Shown here one piece after another: positions 26,000 to 34,870 of a stretch of 62,142 bases of DNA (within the stretch, counting starts at the first letter, position 1; each line of letters starts with the position of its first letter). The notes beneath the pieces were generated by a model. The model had not been told where the DNA came from, made no database searches, and saw only the letters and a list, made by a program, of their open reading frames with translations. This DNA comes from DATBLQ01 sp036555325 (lineage in GTDB: Bacteria > Pseudomonadota > Alphaproteobacteria > Rhizobiales > Aestuariivirgaceae), in the NCBI GenBank assembly GCA_036555325.1, contig DATBLQ010000003.1, forward strand, positions 1 to 62,142. The letters are read 5' to 3'. Both the position numbers and the translations under genes were made by a program.

Positions 26000-27565
26000 C
26001 TAAGTCGGGGCGGCCTTACGGAAGGCAGCAAGGGCATCGTGAATGGGCAACAGGGTTGGAGCGAGGCGGGAGTAGACATCGCGATAAAGCCGGGCGTACT
26101 GGTCGGTCCAACCGTCCTGCGGCTCAACAATGCGCAGACCCTCCAGCGCATCGGCCATTGCAGAGCGGGCTTGCGCGACGTTTGCGAATAAGCCTGCGCC
26201 AACTCCAGCCAACATTGCCGCGCTGAGGCATGTCGCTTCATTGAGTGGGGTGACCTCGATCGGTCGTCCATAGACACTGGCTTTGATCTTCATCCACAAG
26301 TCATTGCGGGTGCCGCCGCCGATTACCCGGATGCGTTTAATGGGAGCCACTCCTTCCAGCGCGACCATGCCATCAACTGCAAGCTTGGCACTCATTGCCA
26401 CCCCTTCGAGGATGCTGCGGAATAACGTGCCTTGCGAGGTGTCACCGCCGATCCCGATGAATCCTGCCCGGGCACTGGGATTGGGATAAGGCTGATCACC
26501 TCCGCGCAGCTGCGGCAAAAAGCAAACACCGTTGCTGCCCGCTGGTACTGCTTCGGCTGCAGCGATCAGCCGGTCATAGTCAGCGCCGCCAGCTTGCGCG
26601 CGAAACCATTCCACGGCGCCGCCGGATGTCGAGAGGCCGCAGCACAGGTAGTGGTGAGGCGCATGCAGCGCCAATATGCCCTGCTGATAGCCTCCAGTGC
26701 GAAACCGGTCGTCGAACACCGGAGTTTCGTTGACGAGAAGCTGGGCCTCGGCAGTACCCATGCTGTCGAGCAAAGCGCCGGCATCCTCGGTGTTGGCGGC
26801 GACGATGCTAATGATGTGATCATGTCCGCCGGCCGCAGCGATGGCGCCCTTTGGCAATCCGGTTTGGGCGGCCGCTTGCGCGTGGACGCGGCCGACCGGT
26901 GCGCCGCTCGCTATGAGGGGGGCAAACAGCTCGGGTGACAAAGCAACCCTGCCAAGCAGCTCTTGCGACCAAGATCGGCGACGGATATCGAGCGCATTGG
27001 TCCGCGAGGCGAGAGTGAAATCGGTTCTCCTTTCACCGGTCAGGCGAAAGGCGACCCAATCGGCCATGCTGAGCCAACATTTTGCCTTGGCGAAAAGCGC
27101 GGGATGATGGCGCTGCCACCACAGGAGCTTACCGAGCGCAAAGGTGTGATTGGCGGTGACACCGCTCGTCGCGAACACATAGTCGTCGCCCAGTTTCCTG
27201 CGGATCGCTTCGCCCTCGGCAACTGTTCGGTTGCAGTACCATGCAATGACGGGGCCCAGCTCACTGCCGTCAGCTCCGATGAGAACGCCCGCTTCCCCAA
27301 CGCTTGCCACCGCAAGACCGGCAATGGGCGGGGCTCGGCCCAGGGAGCGGGTCAAGGAAAGGAACACGTTGCAGACAGCGGTCCAGAGCTCGTCGGGGTC
27401 GTGTTCCGCCCATCCGGGCTGAGGAAAACGAGTGGGTGTTGGCAACGCAGCCTCAGCAAGGCTGCGGCCGCGACAATCGAAGGCGATGGCACGGATACGT
27501 CCGGTGCCGAAATCGAGACCGACAATCAGTGGGGTGTCGTCAGCGGAAACTGTGGGGCCCGGCAA
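26000..27565 (-). CDS. FGGY-family carbohydrate kinase
   Basis: 521 residues. N-terminal phosphate-binding loop LIVGLDFGTGRIRAIAFD, GWAEHDPDELW, and the C-terminal FGGY features (IRVIGGGTRNDLWMKIKASVYGRP in pieces, EATCLSAAMLAG) define the xylulokinase/gluconokinase superfamily. The sugar is not determinable. The start is TTG 27565; no ATG or GTG precedes the loop, and AGAGG lies at suitable distance. It follows the MalG-type permease by 2 bp, so the imported sugar, or a product of it, is the likely substrate. Confidence 0.9.
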   Translation of the reverse strand: MPGPTVSADDTPLIVGLDFGTGRIRAIAFDCRGRSLAEAALPTPTRFPQPGWAEHDPDELWTAVCNVFLSLTRSLGRAPPIAGLAVASVGEAGVLIGADGSELGPVIAWYCNRTVAEGEAIRRKLGDDYVFATSGVTANHTFALGKLLWWQRHHPALFAKAKCWLSMADWVAFRLTGERRTDFTLASRTNALDIRRRSWSQELLGRVALSPELFAPLIASGAPVGRVHAQAAAQTGLPKGAIAAAGGHDHIISIVAANTEDAGALLDSMGTAEAQLLVNETPVFDDRFRTGGYQQGILALHAPHHYLCCGLSTSGGAVEWFRAQAGGADYDRLIAAAEAVPAGSNGVCFLPQLRGGDQPYPNPSARAGFIGIGGDTSQGTLFRSILEGVAMSAKLAVDGMVALEGVAPIKRIRVIGGGTRNDLWMKIKASVYGRPIEVTPLNEATCLSAAMLAGVGAGLFANVAQARSAMADALEGLRIVEPQDGWTDQYARLYRDVYSRLAPTLLPIHDALAAFRKAAPT

Positions 27566-27567
27566 GG

Positions 27568-28479
27568 CTAGCCTCTGACGGCGCCGAGCGTGAGGCCGCT
27601 CACGATGTAGCGTTGGGCGATGAGCGCGATTATCACCGGTGGGATCATAACCGTCATTGCCCTAACACCCATGAACCAGAACTGCACGCCGCGCGTATCG
27701 ATGGCGCCGGCAATGTGGACGGGAACCGTGATCACCTTGTCGCTGCTAATGGCAAGAGCAAAAAGAAATTCGTTCCAAGTGAAGGCGAAAATAATAAGAC
27801 CGATCGCCGCCATGGACGGTGCGGCGAGAGGGAGCGCCACACGCCAGAAAGCGCCCAGATGACCCGCACCGTCGATGAGCGCTGCTTCCTCGAGCTCGAT
27901 CGGGAGATCGAGAAAAGTCTGCCGCAAGATGACAACAACAAAGGGCAAGACGAACGTGGCGTTGATCAGAATGAGGGCCAGATAGGTGTCGAGCAGACCC
28001 AGGTACCGCATGGTCAAATAGAAGGGTATGACCGTAGCTACCGGCGGCAGTACGCGCTGCGAGAGAAACCAAACCGTGATGTCGCGGTTACGCCAGCGCT
28101 GGAAACGAAAGCGGGCGATGGCGTAAGCCGCGGGCGTCCCTAGGGCGAGAGCCAGAAGAGATGCCGATACCGAAATCACCGTGCTGTTCCACAGCGACTG
28201 AGAGGTTTCGGGCGTGCTGAGCTGGTCGATCCAATTGTTGAGCGTCGGCTCGAAGTTCACCCAGGGAATGCCGAATCCGGCGACGGTAAAGGTATCGAGG
28301 GGATTGCGCAGCGATTGGGAAAACGCCCAATAGATCGGGAACACGAAAACCAGGGCAACGCAGATGGCAACAAGCGAGGCCAGCGCCGTGCCAAGGCTTG
28401 CCCTGCGCCGTGGGTTCTCGACTCTTGCCGTCTGACCTAGACGAGCTACTTCGTCGGTTCGTGCCACTTGCTCAGTCAT
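27568..28479 (-). CDS. Sugar ABC transporter permease (MalG type)
   Basis: About 303 residues from ATG 28479, overlapping the preceding permease stop by 8 bases. Six predicted membrane helices. The EAA loop, which docks the ATPase, reads EEAALIDGAGHLGAFWRVALPLAAP in two pieces and is well conserved. It belongs to the carbohydrate-uptake CUT1 group. A longer start (GTG 28488) is possible. Confidence 0.92.
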   Translation of the reverse strand: MTEQVARTDEVARLGQTARVENPRRRASLGTALASLVAICVALVFVFPIYWAFSQSLRNPLDTFTVAGFGIPWVNFEPTLNNWIDQLSTPETSQSLWNSTVISVSASLLALALGTPAAYAIARFRFQRWRNRDITVWFLSQRVLPPVATVIPFYLTMRYLGLLDTYLALILINATFVLPFVVVILRQTFLDLPIELEEAALIDGAGHLGAFWRVALPLAAPSMAAIGLIIFAFTWNEFLFALAISSDKVITVPVHIAGAIDTRGVQFWFMGVRAMTVMIPPVIIALIAQRYIVSGLTLGAVRG

Positions 28480-29419
28480 AAGTCTCACGCAATCGCCGGA
28501 AGAATAGAGTGATAACGATCATAGCAGCAGCGAGCAGGGCATAGGCCATGGCGCTGGCATAGCCCAGATCAAAAAAGCGCAAGCCGGTGCGAAAAGCCAG
28601 AAGGGACAAAGGCTGGGTTGCCACTCCAGGGCCGCCGCCGGTCAAGGCGAAAGGAATATCGAAGAGTTTCAAAGCCTCGGCGAAACGCAGGAGCAACACG
28701 ATCACGATGGTCGGGGTGAGCAGCGGGAGCATGACTTCTTTCAACATGTCGAGGAAATTCGCCCCATCGACGCGAGCAGCCTCATAGAGTTCGCCGGGAA
28801 CGCCCTGCAAGGCGGCAAGGAAAACCAGGAAGCAGAAGGGCGTCCATTGCCAGACATCGACGAGAATGACCGAGAAGAGCGCCCAATTGGGATGGGACAG
28901 GAATGCAATGCCCGTCCAGGCAAGCGGGCCGCCAACCTCATAAAAAATGGTGAAAAAGGAGTAGCCGACCGCGAGGGGTGTCGCAAAGATCGGCAAGATC
29001 ATGATGGCGCGTAACACCGGCCTGCCGAACAAATGCTGATTGAACAGCGTAGCGAGCAGGAAGCCGAGCGCAAGTTCGGTCGGCACCGCGATCAGCACAA
29101 ATGTCAGGGTCACGCGCACCGCCGAGTGCACCTGCGGGTCGCGCAGCAGACGTCTGAAATTGTCGAGGCCGATGAATGTCGCGACATTCACTTGCTGCTT
29201 GTTGACGATGTTTTTGGTACGGGGCTGGCCCTGACTGTCGAGCGCCGGTTTTCCCTCATTGTCGAGGACCGGTACCTTTTCCCGCTTCACCTCGACCTTC
29301 TGCTCGAGTTTGTAGAAGGCGAGATAGAGCGAATAGCCGAGCGGAAAAACAGTGAAGGCAAGAACCCAGATGACCGCCGGGAGCAGCAACAGGAATCGAA
29401 TGTTTCCGGTCCAACGCAT
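28472..29419 (-). CDS. Sugar ABC transporter permease (MalF type)
   Basis: About 315 residues from ATG 29419 (an in-frame TTG at 29440 lies inside a hairpin and is rejected). Six predicted helices; the first periplasmic loop is enlarged by a charged segment (VKREKVPVLDNEGKPALD) not typical of short MalF proteins. EAA loop: YEAARVDGANFLDMLKEVMLPLL. It pairs with the MalG-type permease downstream. Confidence 0.92.
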   Translation of the reverse strand: MRWTGNIRFLLLLPAVIWVLAFTVFPLGYSLYLAFYKLEQKVEVKREKVPVLDNEGKPALDSQGQPRTKNIVNKQQVNVATFIGLDNFRRLLRDPQVHSAVRVTLTFVLIAVPTELALGFLLATLFNQHLFGRPVLRAIMILPIFATPLAVGYSFFTIFYEVGGPLAWTGIAFLSHPNWALFSVILVDVWQWTPFCFLVFLAALQGVPGELYEAARVDGANFLDMLKEVMLPLLTPTIVIVLLLRFAEALKLFDIPFALTGGGPGVATQPLSLLAFRTGLRFFDLGYASAMAYALLAAAMIVITLFFRRLRETYD

Positions 29420-29437
29420 CGAAATAGGCTTGCGCAA

Positions 29438-29468
29438 CAACCGGGGCAGCTAATGGCTGCCCCGGTTG
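29438..29468 (-). other. Perfect 13-bp intercistronic hairpin
   Basis: CAACCGGGGCAGC-CATTA-GCTGCCCCGGTTG on the minus strand: a perfect 13-bp stem, 5-base loop, right after the binding-protein stop. There is no U-tract, so it is not a standard terminator. Structures like this between a periplasmic binding-protein gene and its permease genes usually protect the upstream mRNA from 3' exonucleases and raise binding-protein output over permease output. Confidence 0.8.
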
Positions 29469-29475
29469 CATTTCC

Positions 29476-31119
29476 TTACGGCTGGTAGCCGATTGCCGCC
29501 TGGTAGTCGGCCTTCTGCTTGTCGCGGCCGATGCGGTCGGTGACGCCTTCCCAAGCCGTGGCGGTATCGTCGAGCGCCTGCTTGGCGTTCTTCTCGCCGC
29601 TCATCGCTGCCGACAGATTCTTGTCGAGGATGTCCCAATACTCGAACGAGCCCGGAATACGGAGATAGGTGAGCATCGTCGGGGCATAGAACAGCTCGTG
29701 ATAGGCGTGCGTGTAGGTCTTGGCGTCATTGGCGTCCCATCCAGCCTTCACGTAGTCGTCAATCTTGGCGGTACCGCCATCCTCCTCCAGGAACTGATAG
29801 GAGAAGCCCGGGTCAACGCCGTCCCAGCCGACCGTCGCCATCAGCTTCGACACCGGCCTGATCGCCATAAGCGAGAGAAAGGAATAGACCGCTTCGGGGT
29901 TCGCTGAGAAGTTCGAAATGACTCCATGCCACGAGCCTCCGGTGGTATTGCCGACTTGGCGGGGCTGCTCCACTTTCATGAACTCTTTCTTCTCGAAATC
30001 GTAATATTCGTTGGATGAGGGCAGCATGGCCGCGGCGCATTTGCCCTTGATCTTCGACCGGCTCGTATCCTGGCAGAGGGCGCCCACATCACCCCAGCTG
30101 AATACGAAAATTGCCTTGCCACGGAGGAAGTAGTCCCAAGCCTCGCCCAGCGACCAGCCGACTTGAGCCGAGGGGCCAGTCTTGTGCAGTTCCTGCAGGA
30201 ACTCCAGCGCTTTCACATGGCCGGGGCTGTTGATCAGCGGTTTCATATCCTCAGGATCAAACCAGTAGACGTTCTGGGTTCGCGTTACCTTTTCCCCTGG
30301 GTTGATTACGAAGGAAGCGGAGAGCGACTGGAAGTGGTAATGGCCCTGTTGGCCGACCTTCAGATGCAGAACAGTACCGCTGTCGGGATCGGCATCATTT
30401 GAATCCCAATTCTTCCCATTGAAATATTTTGATATGTCGAGAAGCTGCTGCCAGGTCTGCGGCGGATTGGGCAGGTCGTAGCCGTATTCCTTTTTGAAAG
30501 CCTCCTGATGGGTCGCGTCGGCAAGCACGTCGTTGCGATAGTACAGAACCTGACCGTCGCCATCATTGAGAATGCCATAGCCCACGCCCTTCCACTGGTG
30601 CAGTGTTTTCAGCGCGGGCGGCATATCGTCATAGGTCCATTTCGGGTATTTGCCTGATTTCTGCAGCTCGTCGATCGCATAGGCATAGCCTGCCGGAACG
30701 ACGTCGCCGTACCAGAAAGCGCCAACCATGAACGCGTCATACTGGCCGGTGCCATTGCGCAAATCGAGCATCATCTTGGTATAGTGCTCCTCGAACGGCA
30801 GCTCGACGATATTGACCTTACCACCCGACAGCTCCTCCCAGATCGGACGGAACTGATATAGCGGCCCGCTGATGCCGCCCTTTGGCCCGGCGCCGTTGAC
30901 GGTTACGGTGATGGTTACGCCTTCGAAGGGCTTCTTATCGGGACCAAATTCCGATCCAAGCTCTTCGCGGGTGGTCTCTATGACTGCGTTGTTGTACGCC
31001 TCGCCGAGTTTGAGGAGGACGGTTCCATCGTCCTTCCATTCGACGTTTTGTGCCGACGCCGATACTGCAAACAAAGCCAATGCAGGCAGAGCCAGCATCG
31101 ACCTTTTGAATCCATGCAT
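29476..31119 (-). CDS. Sugar ABC transporter periplasmic binding protein
   Basis: 547 residues from ATG 31119 (strong ribosome-binding site GGGAGG). Signal peptide MHGFKRSMLALPALALFAVSASA. It belongs to the large extracellular solute-binding protein family 1; tokens are FRPIWEELSGGKVNIVELP, DLRNGTGQYDAFMVGAFW and FVFSWGDVGALCQD. It is longer than most CUT1 binding proteins (about 420), as in the subclass with extra C-terminal sequence. It should capture a sugar or polyol in the periplasm for the two downstream permeases. The frame upstream of 31119 is untranslated leader. Confidence 0.9.
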   Translation of the reverse strand: MHGFKRSMLALPALALFAVSASAQNVEWKDDGTVLLKLGEAYNNAVIETTREELGSEFGPDKKPFEGVTITVTVNGAGPKGGISGPLYQFRPIWEELSGGKVNIVELPFEEHYTKMMLDLRNGTGQYDAFMVGAFWYGDVVPAGYAYAIDELQKSGKYPKWTYDDMPPALKTLHQWKGVGYGILNDGDGQVLYYRNDVLADATHQEAFKKEYGYDLPNPPQTWQQLLDISKYFNGKNWDSNDADPDSGTVLHLKVGQQGHYHFQSLSASFVINPGEKVTRTQNVYWFDPEDMKPLINSPGHVKALEFLQELHKTGPSAQVGWSLGEAWDYFLRGKAIFVFSWGDVGALCQDTSRSKIKGKCAAAMLPSSNEYYDFEKKEFMKVEQPRQVGNTTGGSWHGVISNFSANPEAVYSFLSLMAIRPVSKLMATVGWDGVDPGFSYQFLEEDGGTAKIDDYVKAGWDANDAKTYTHAYHELFYAPTMLTYLRIPGSFEYWDILDKNLSAAMSGEKNAKQALDDTATAWEGVTDRIGRDKQKADYQAAIGYQP

Positions 31120-31263
31120 CGTGAAATCCTCCCGTTGTAGCGGCCAGCAGTGCCCGTGGCACCTGACTCTTTCCCAAACGGATTGAGCATACATTTAACT
31201 TGAGAAACCTCAACCGCCTTACTGCCGTGCGGATGGCGGGTAGTCGGGCGAAGGAGGGGTGGA

Positions 31264-32241
31264 TCAGGCCGCTAGAATGGGCTCGGTGATCTCAAGATCA
31301 TCCTTAAGCGGGCGATGGGGCCTGGTTTGCGCTTTTTTCAGGCGATCGTGATACTCCTTAACGGCATCGAGGGTTGATACGTCACCTTCGATGACCCGCC
31401 GCATCAAGCTCACAAGATCGACCGGTGCCTCGGCCAGATTGATCTTGCGGCCGAACAGCGCAACGCGCGCGCCATGCCGCTCGGACTGCAAGGCCAGTTC
31501 GAACGTGTCGCGAGTCGTGCCCTTGCCGCCGCCGAGCACTCCGACAATCAGCCCTTCAGGATCGTATGAGGCAAGCTCTTCCATGGCCTTCGGACCATTG
31601 TATTGAAGCTTGAGGAACAAGGGCCGGTCAGCCGTCGTGACCCCGGCAAGCGTGCGTATGATGGAATCGTTGATGTACTCGCCAATCTCAGCGCCCTTGA
31701 GGCCGATGTCGAAGGCGGGGTTGAAGACCTCGAGAAAGTAGCGCAGCTTTTGGCCGGCGGCTGCACTGCGAAATGCGCGAAAGGCTTGAAGGCTTTCGCG
31801 ATCGCGCTCGATGTCGTTAGAAAAAGTGATCGAATAAAGACCTAATCTCCCAAGCTTTGCGGTTTGGGTGAGCTCGACAGTAGCGAAGGGGCGAGAGGGA
31901 TGGTCGCGGTATGTACTGCCGCGCTGACTCCAGATATCGCTGGCATCGTTCAGCCGGATGGCGGGGGTAACCTTGCCGGTCTTGAAACTGCCCTGCTTGA
32001 CCAGAACTTCGGCGGAAGAGGCCGACATGAGCATGATATCGACGACGCCGGACCGAATCATGGTTGTTATGGCATCCAAATACTGCTCACGCTTTTTGAA
32101 GCCACCCTGCCCATCGGGTCCAGGCGCAGTCAGCCCGAAACCCATATCGGCATCCTTGGCATCGGCAATAATAAAGTCGGCGCGGCGATAGCGGCCGGCG
32201 CGGATGCGGGCAAGCTTCTGGTCGAGGAGGGAGGCGGCCAT
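31264..32241 (-). CDS. Aldolase-like TIM-barrel protein (DeoC/LacD type)
   Basis: 325 residues. The segment FLKLQYNGPKAMEEL, then GLIVGVLGGGKGTTRDTFELALQSE, ARVALFGRKINLAEAPVDLV resembles class I aldolases of the DeoC/LacD/DhnA group, including a lysine that could form the Schiff base. I do not recognise a characterised member. First gene of an operon with the binding protein (145-bp gap), permeases and the FGGY kinase, so it may cleave a phosphorylated form of the imported sugar; this is inference. Confidence 0.6.
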   Translation of the reverse strand: MAASLLDQKLARIRAGRYRRADFIIADAKDADMGFGLTAPGPDGQGGFKKREQYLDAITTMIRSGVVDIMLMSASSAEVLVKQGSFKTGKVTPAIRLNDASDIWSQRGSTYRDHPSRPFATVELTQTAKLGRLGLYSITFSNDIERDRESLQAFRAFRSAAAGQKLRYFLEVFNPAFDIGLKGAEIGEYINDSIIRTLAGVTTADRPLFLKLQYNGPKAMEELASYDPEGLIVGVLGGGKGTTRDTFELALQSERHGARVALFGRKINLAEAPVDLVSLMRRVIEGDVSTLDAVKEYHDRLKKAQTRPHRPLKDDLEITEPILAA

Positions 32242-32389
32242 GTGAACTTTGCTCCTTACTTTGAAGAGGCGCGGAGAGGGGGACCAAGCAGCCCCCTGCT
32301 TTGGCCGAGGCGCAGGTTTAGAGCGCGGCAGCGGCGAAGGTCAACCTTCGGATCTCGAGGCACGGGCTTTTGGGCGGCAGGCTTTGTGA

Positions 32390-33694
32390 CTATCTCTGGC
32401 GAAAGGCCCGCACAAGCTGGTCGGAGAGAGGTTTCAACAGGTAGGATAGGACGGAGCGCCGTTCGGTTGAGATGAATGTTTCGACGGGCATGCCCGGCAA
32501 CAGCTTTGCCGCACCAAGCTTGGCGATCTCATCCTGGGAAATATCGATACGGACACTGTAATGGGATAGGCCGGTTCGCGGGTCCTGCGAGACATCCGCC
32601 GATACCTTGGCCAAGCGGCCTCTGATCTCCGGCGTTGTCCTTCGATTGAAAGAAGAAAACCGCAAGGCAACGGGCTGCCCCGGATAGACCCTGTCTAATG
32701 CGACCTTGGCCTCCACCGCCAATGCAGATGCCGAGGGAACGATGAGCATCAACGGCTCTCCGGGCTGGACCACGCCGCCAATGGTGTGAAGGGAAAGCTC
32801 GTGAACCGTGCCGGCTTGGGGTGCCTTGATGTCGAGCCTGTTCAGTTGGTCGCGAGCGGCCATTTCCCGTTCGCCCATTTCGGCAATCCTGGCACGCAGA
32901 TCGGCTAGCTGCGCCCCGACTTCGGAGCGGAATTCCTGATCGATGCGGATGATTTGCAACTCGATCTCGGCGATCTTTCCGCGGGCCTCGGCAATGGCAG
33001 CAATGGCTTGGCCGTGCTCGCCGTCAAGGCGGGCAGCCGTGCGTTCGATCTCGTTGAGCTGGGTCAAGGTAACAAGCTTCTGCCGGTAAAGACCCTTGAG
33101 GCTGTTGAGCTCCTTGTTGATCAGGGATATTTCGCGCTCCCTGGCAGAAGCGAGTGCGCCAAGGCCTTCGACTTCCTTGTTGAGCTGGGCGATGCGTTCG
33201 CTGAGTTGCTCTTTTTGTCCATTGCGGGAGGCCAAGCGCAACTCGAAGAGCTTCTGTTCACCGGCGAGAATGGACACGAGAGCCGGATCGTCTCTGCGCG
33301 TCATAAGCTCCATTGGAAAAACCACCCGCTCCAGACCGTCGCGGTCGGCTTCCAGCCGCGCATTGCGGGCGGCAAGCTCATCGAGACTGCCCCTGATGAT
33401 TTGCAGGTTGGCGCGGGTCTGGGTGCCATCGAGGCGCACGAGAAGGTCTCCTGCGTTTACCCTATCTCATTCTCTTATTTGCAAATCGCTGACCACGCCG
33501 CCGGAGGGGTGCTGCACTTTCTTAACGTTGTTCTCAACGACCAGCGTTCCCGGAGCGATGACCGCTCCCGCCAATTCAGTCGTGGCCGCCCAGCCGCCAA
33601 CGCCGCCCAACAGCAGGACGACAACAGTGACACCTGTGAGAGTGTGCAGTTTGATCGAGCGCAAGTTGGGGTCGCTTATCGAAGACCGTTTCAA
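32390..33694 (-). pseudogene. Type I secretion membrane fusion protein (HlyD/PrtE), broken by in-frame TGA
   Basis: One frame of 435 codons interrupted only by TGA at 33469-33467. Before it: membrane anchor (LTGVTVVVLLLGGVGGWAA) and the first lipoyl-like half ending KVQHPSGGVVSDLQIRE. After it: DRVNAGDLLVRLDGTQTRANL, a long coiled coil (about residues 110-280) and the C-terminal barrel (LDIKAPQAGTVHEL, VVQPGEPLMLIVP, LPGMPVETFI). The family consensus at the break is REGDRV, so GGA has become TGA. The start is TTG 33694, which overlaps the ATPase stop (TTGA). The normal partner is a PrtD-type ATPase. Confidence 0.85.
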
Positions 33695-33966
33695 ATTCTT
33701 CCCCCAACGACGGCGATATTGGACCCGCGACGGGCTTTTTGCAGAACACCGTCCCGGCCGCCAAAGGCCTGCACGCGGCCATCGGCCAGAACCAGGAGAA
33801 GATCAACCGCTGAGAGAGCGCTTGGCCGGTGGGCGATGATCACCACAATTCCCCCACGGCGCCGCACTGCCAGGATGGCTTGAGCCAGTGCCTCCTCGCC
33901 CTCGCCATCAAGGTTTGAATTCGGCTCATCGAGAACAACTAGAAACGGCTCTCGATAAAGGGCGCT
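33691..33966 (-). pseudogene. C-terminal fragment of a type I secretion ATPase (PrtD-type)
   Basis: Only the last about 90 codons remain: ALYREPFLVVLDEPNSNLDG (Walker B, D-loop), RRRGGIVVIIAHRPSALSAVD (H-loop) and LVLADGRVQAFG, ending at TGA 33693-33691. The membrane domain, Walker A and the ABC signature are missing. The 5' boundary at about 33966 falls abruptly against protease sequence, indicating a deletion junction. Confidence 0.85.
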
Positions 33967-34141
33967 TCCTGGACGGCATTCATGACGCCGAATGAGTTAT
34001 AAGGCTCATTGGAGCCGTAGCCGGACCCGGAAGCGCTGGCCGGGAAGCGGAAGGTGAGAGTTCCAACGGCCCACTTGGTGCCCGATAAAACTCCATCAAC
34101 ATAGCGTTACCGGTCGGGCTAAGCGAACTTACGGCGGGCAT
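33967..34141 (-). pseudogene. N-terminal fragment of a serralysin-like (M10) metalloprotease
   Basis: From ATG 34141: MPAVSSLSPTGNA, then a one-base frameshift at about 34103-34106, then YVDGVLSGTKWAVGTLTFRF, GYGSNEPYNSFGVMNAVQEA. This is the N-terminal pattern of serralysin-family secreted proteases. Everything after it, including the HExxHxxGxxH zinc site and the RTX repeats, is absent: the sequence runs straight into the ATPase fragment. Confidence 0.7.
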
Positions 34142-34396
34142 CGAAATTCCTAATCCTCGATTGGGCGAGTCAGTCCTATACGGTGGCAATATTATTTTCC
34201 TTAATGTGAAGGCCCAATTTTACGGGTCGTGGCAAAGGGCGTGCGTCAGCCGGAGGCAACCGGCCGATACACGTATGGAAAGACATTATTCACCATTGGT
34301 CGAGACACGACCCGTTTAGCCTATCGGGACTTTTGGTAAGCGAGTGGTTTACCTCGGTCCTATGCTGCTCGAACTTTGGAAAGGCTGGAGAAGATT

Positions 34397-34837
34397 ATGA
34401 AGAAGAGCACAATCCGGTTCGTGAGCTTGGCCGTTGCAGGAGTGTGGTCAGCAATGATTTCGACGGCCGGTCTGGCCGATGTGATACGCGTGCCCGACAG
34501 CCCCTGCTTCTGGGAGAAACTCGATTGGGATCAGCTTCGCAACGCGGAACGGATGGCGTGGATGGAGCTGGGCTGGAATGGCATGCGCTGGGATTCAGAT
34601 GATTCCTCCTGGAGTCCGGCGTCAGATAACAAGGATTGGGGCCAATTGACCTCGCGGGAAAGAGATGCACTTCTACGGCTGGGATATACCGAAGAGAGCT
34701 GGGATAATTTCGATACCGACAGCTGTTTTGAGAACGCACGCATTACTCAGCGACTGTCACGCCGCAATTTTGGAGCCGCAGGCGAGGCCAGGGATACGCT
34801 CAGCGGACCATCGTCAGATGATGGGCTAGAGGACTAA
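34397..34837 (+). CDS. Secreted tryptophan-rich repeat protein A
   Basis: 146 residues from ATG 34397 (GGAGAAG upstream). Signal peptide MKKSTIRFVSLAVAGVWSAMISTAGLA in pieces, cleavage near ADV. The mature part contains two related units: CFWEKLDWDQLRNAERMAW, MELGWNGMRWD and KDWGQLTSRERDALLRLGY, TEESWDNFD, i.e. W-x2-L-x4-R/E-x-A-x3-LG-W/Y-x4-W-D. A second such protein is encoded convergently at 34871-35251. Two cysteines flank the repeat region. No enzyme motif; a structural or binding role outside the cytoplasm is likely. Confidence 0.75.
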   Translation: MKKSTIRFVSLAVAGVWSAMISTAGLADVIRVPDSPCFWEKLDWDQLRNAERMAWMELGWNGMRWDSDDSSWSPASDNKDWGQLTSRERDALLRLGYTEESWDNFDTDSCFENARITQRLSRRNFGAAGEARDTLSGPSSDDGLED

Positions 34838-34870
34838 GCAAAACTAGACCTGCCCATTACACTTTGAACA

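Noticed and set aside
14031..33694. Alternative genetic code with TGA as sense (Gly or Trp)
   Set aside because: Intact genes throughout the window end in TGA, often overlapping the next start, so TGA is a working stop.
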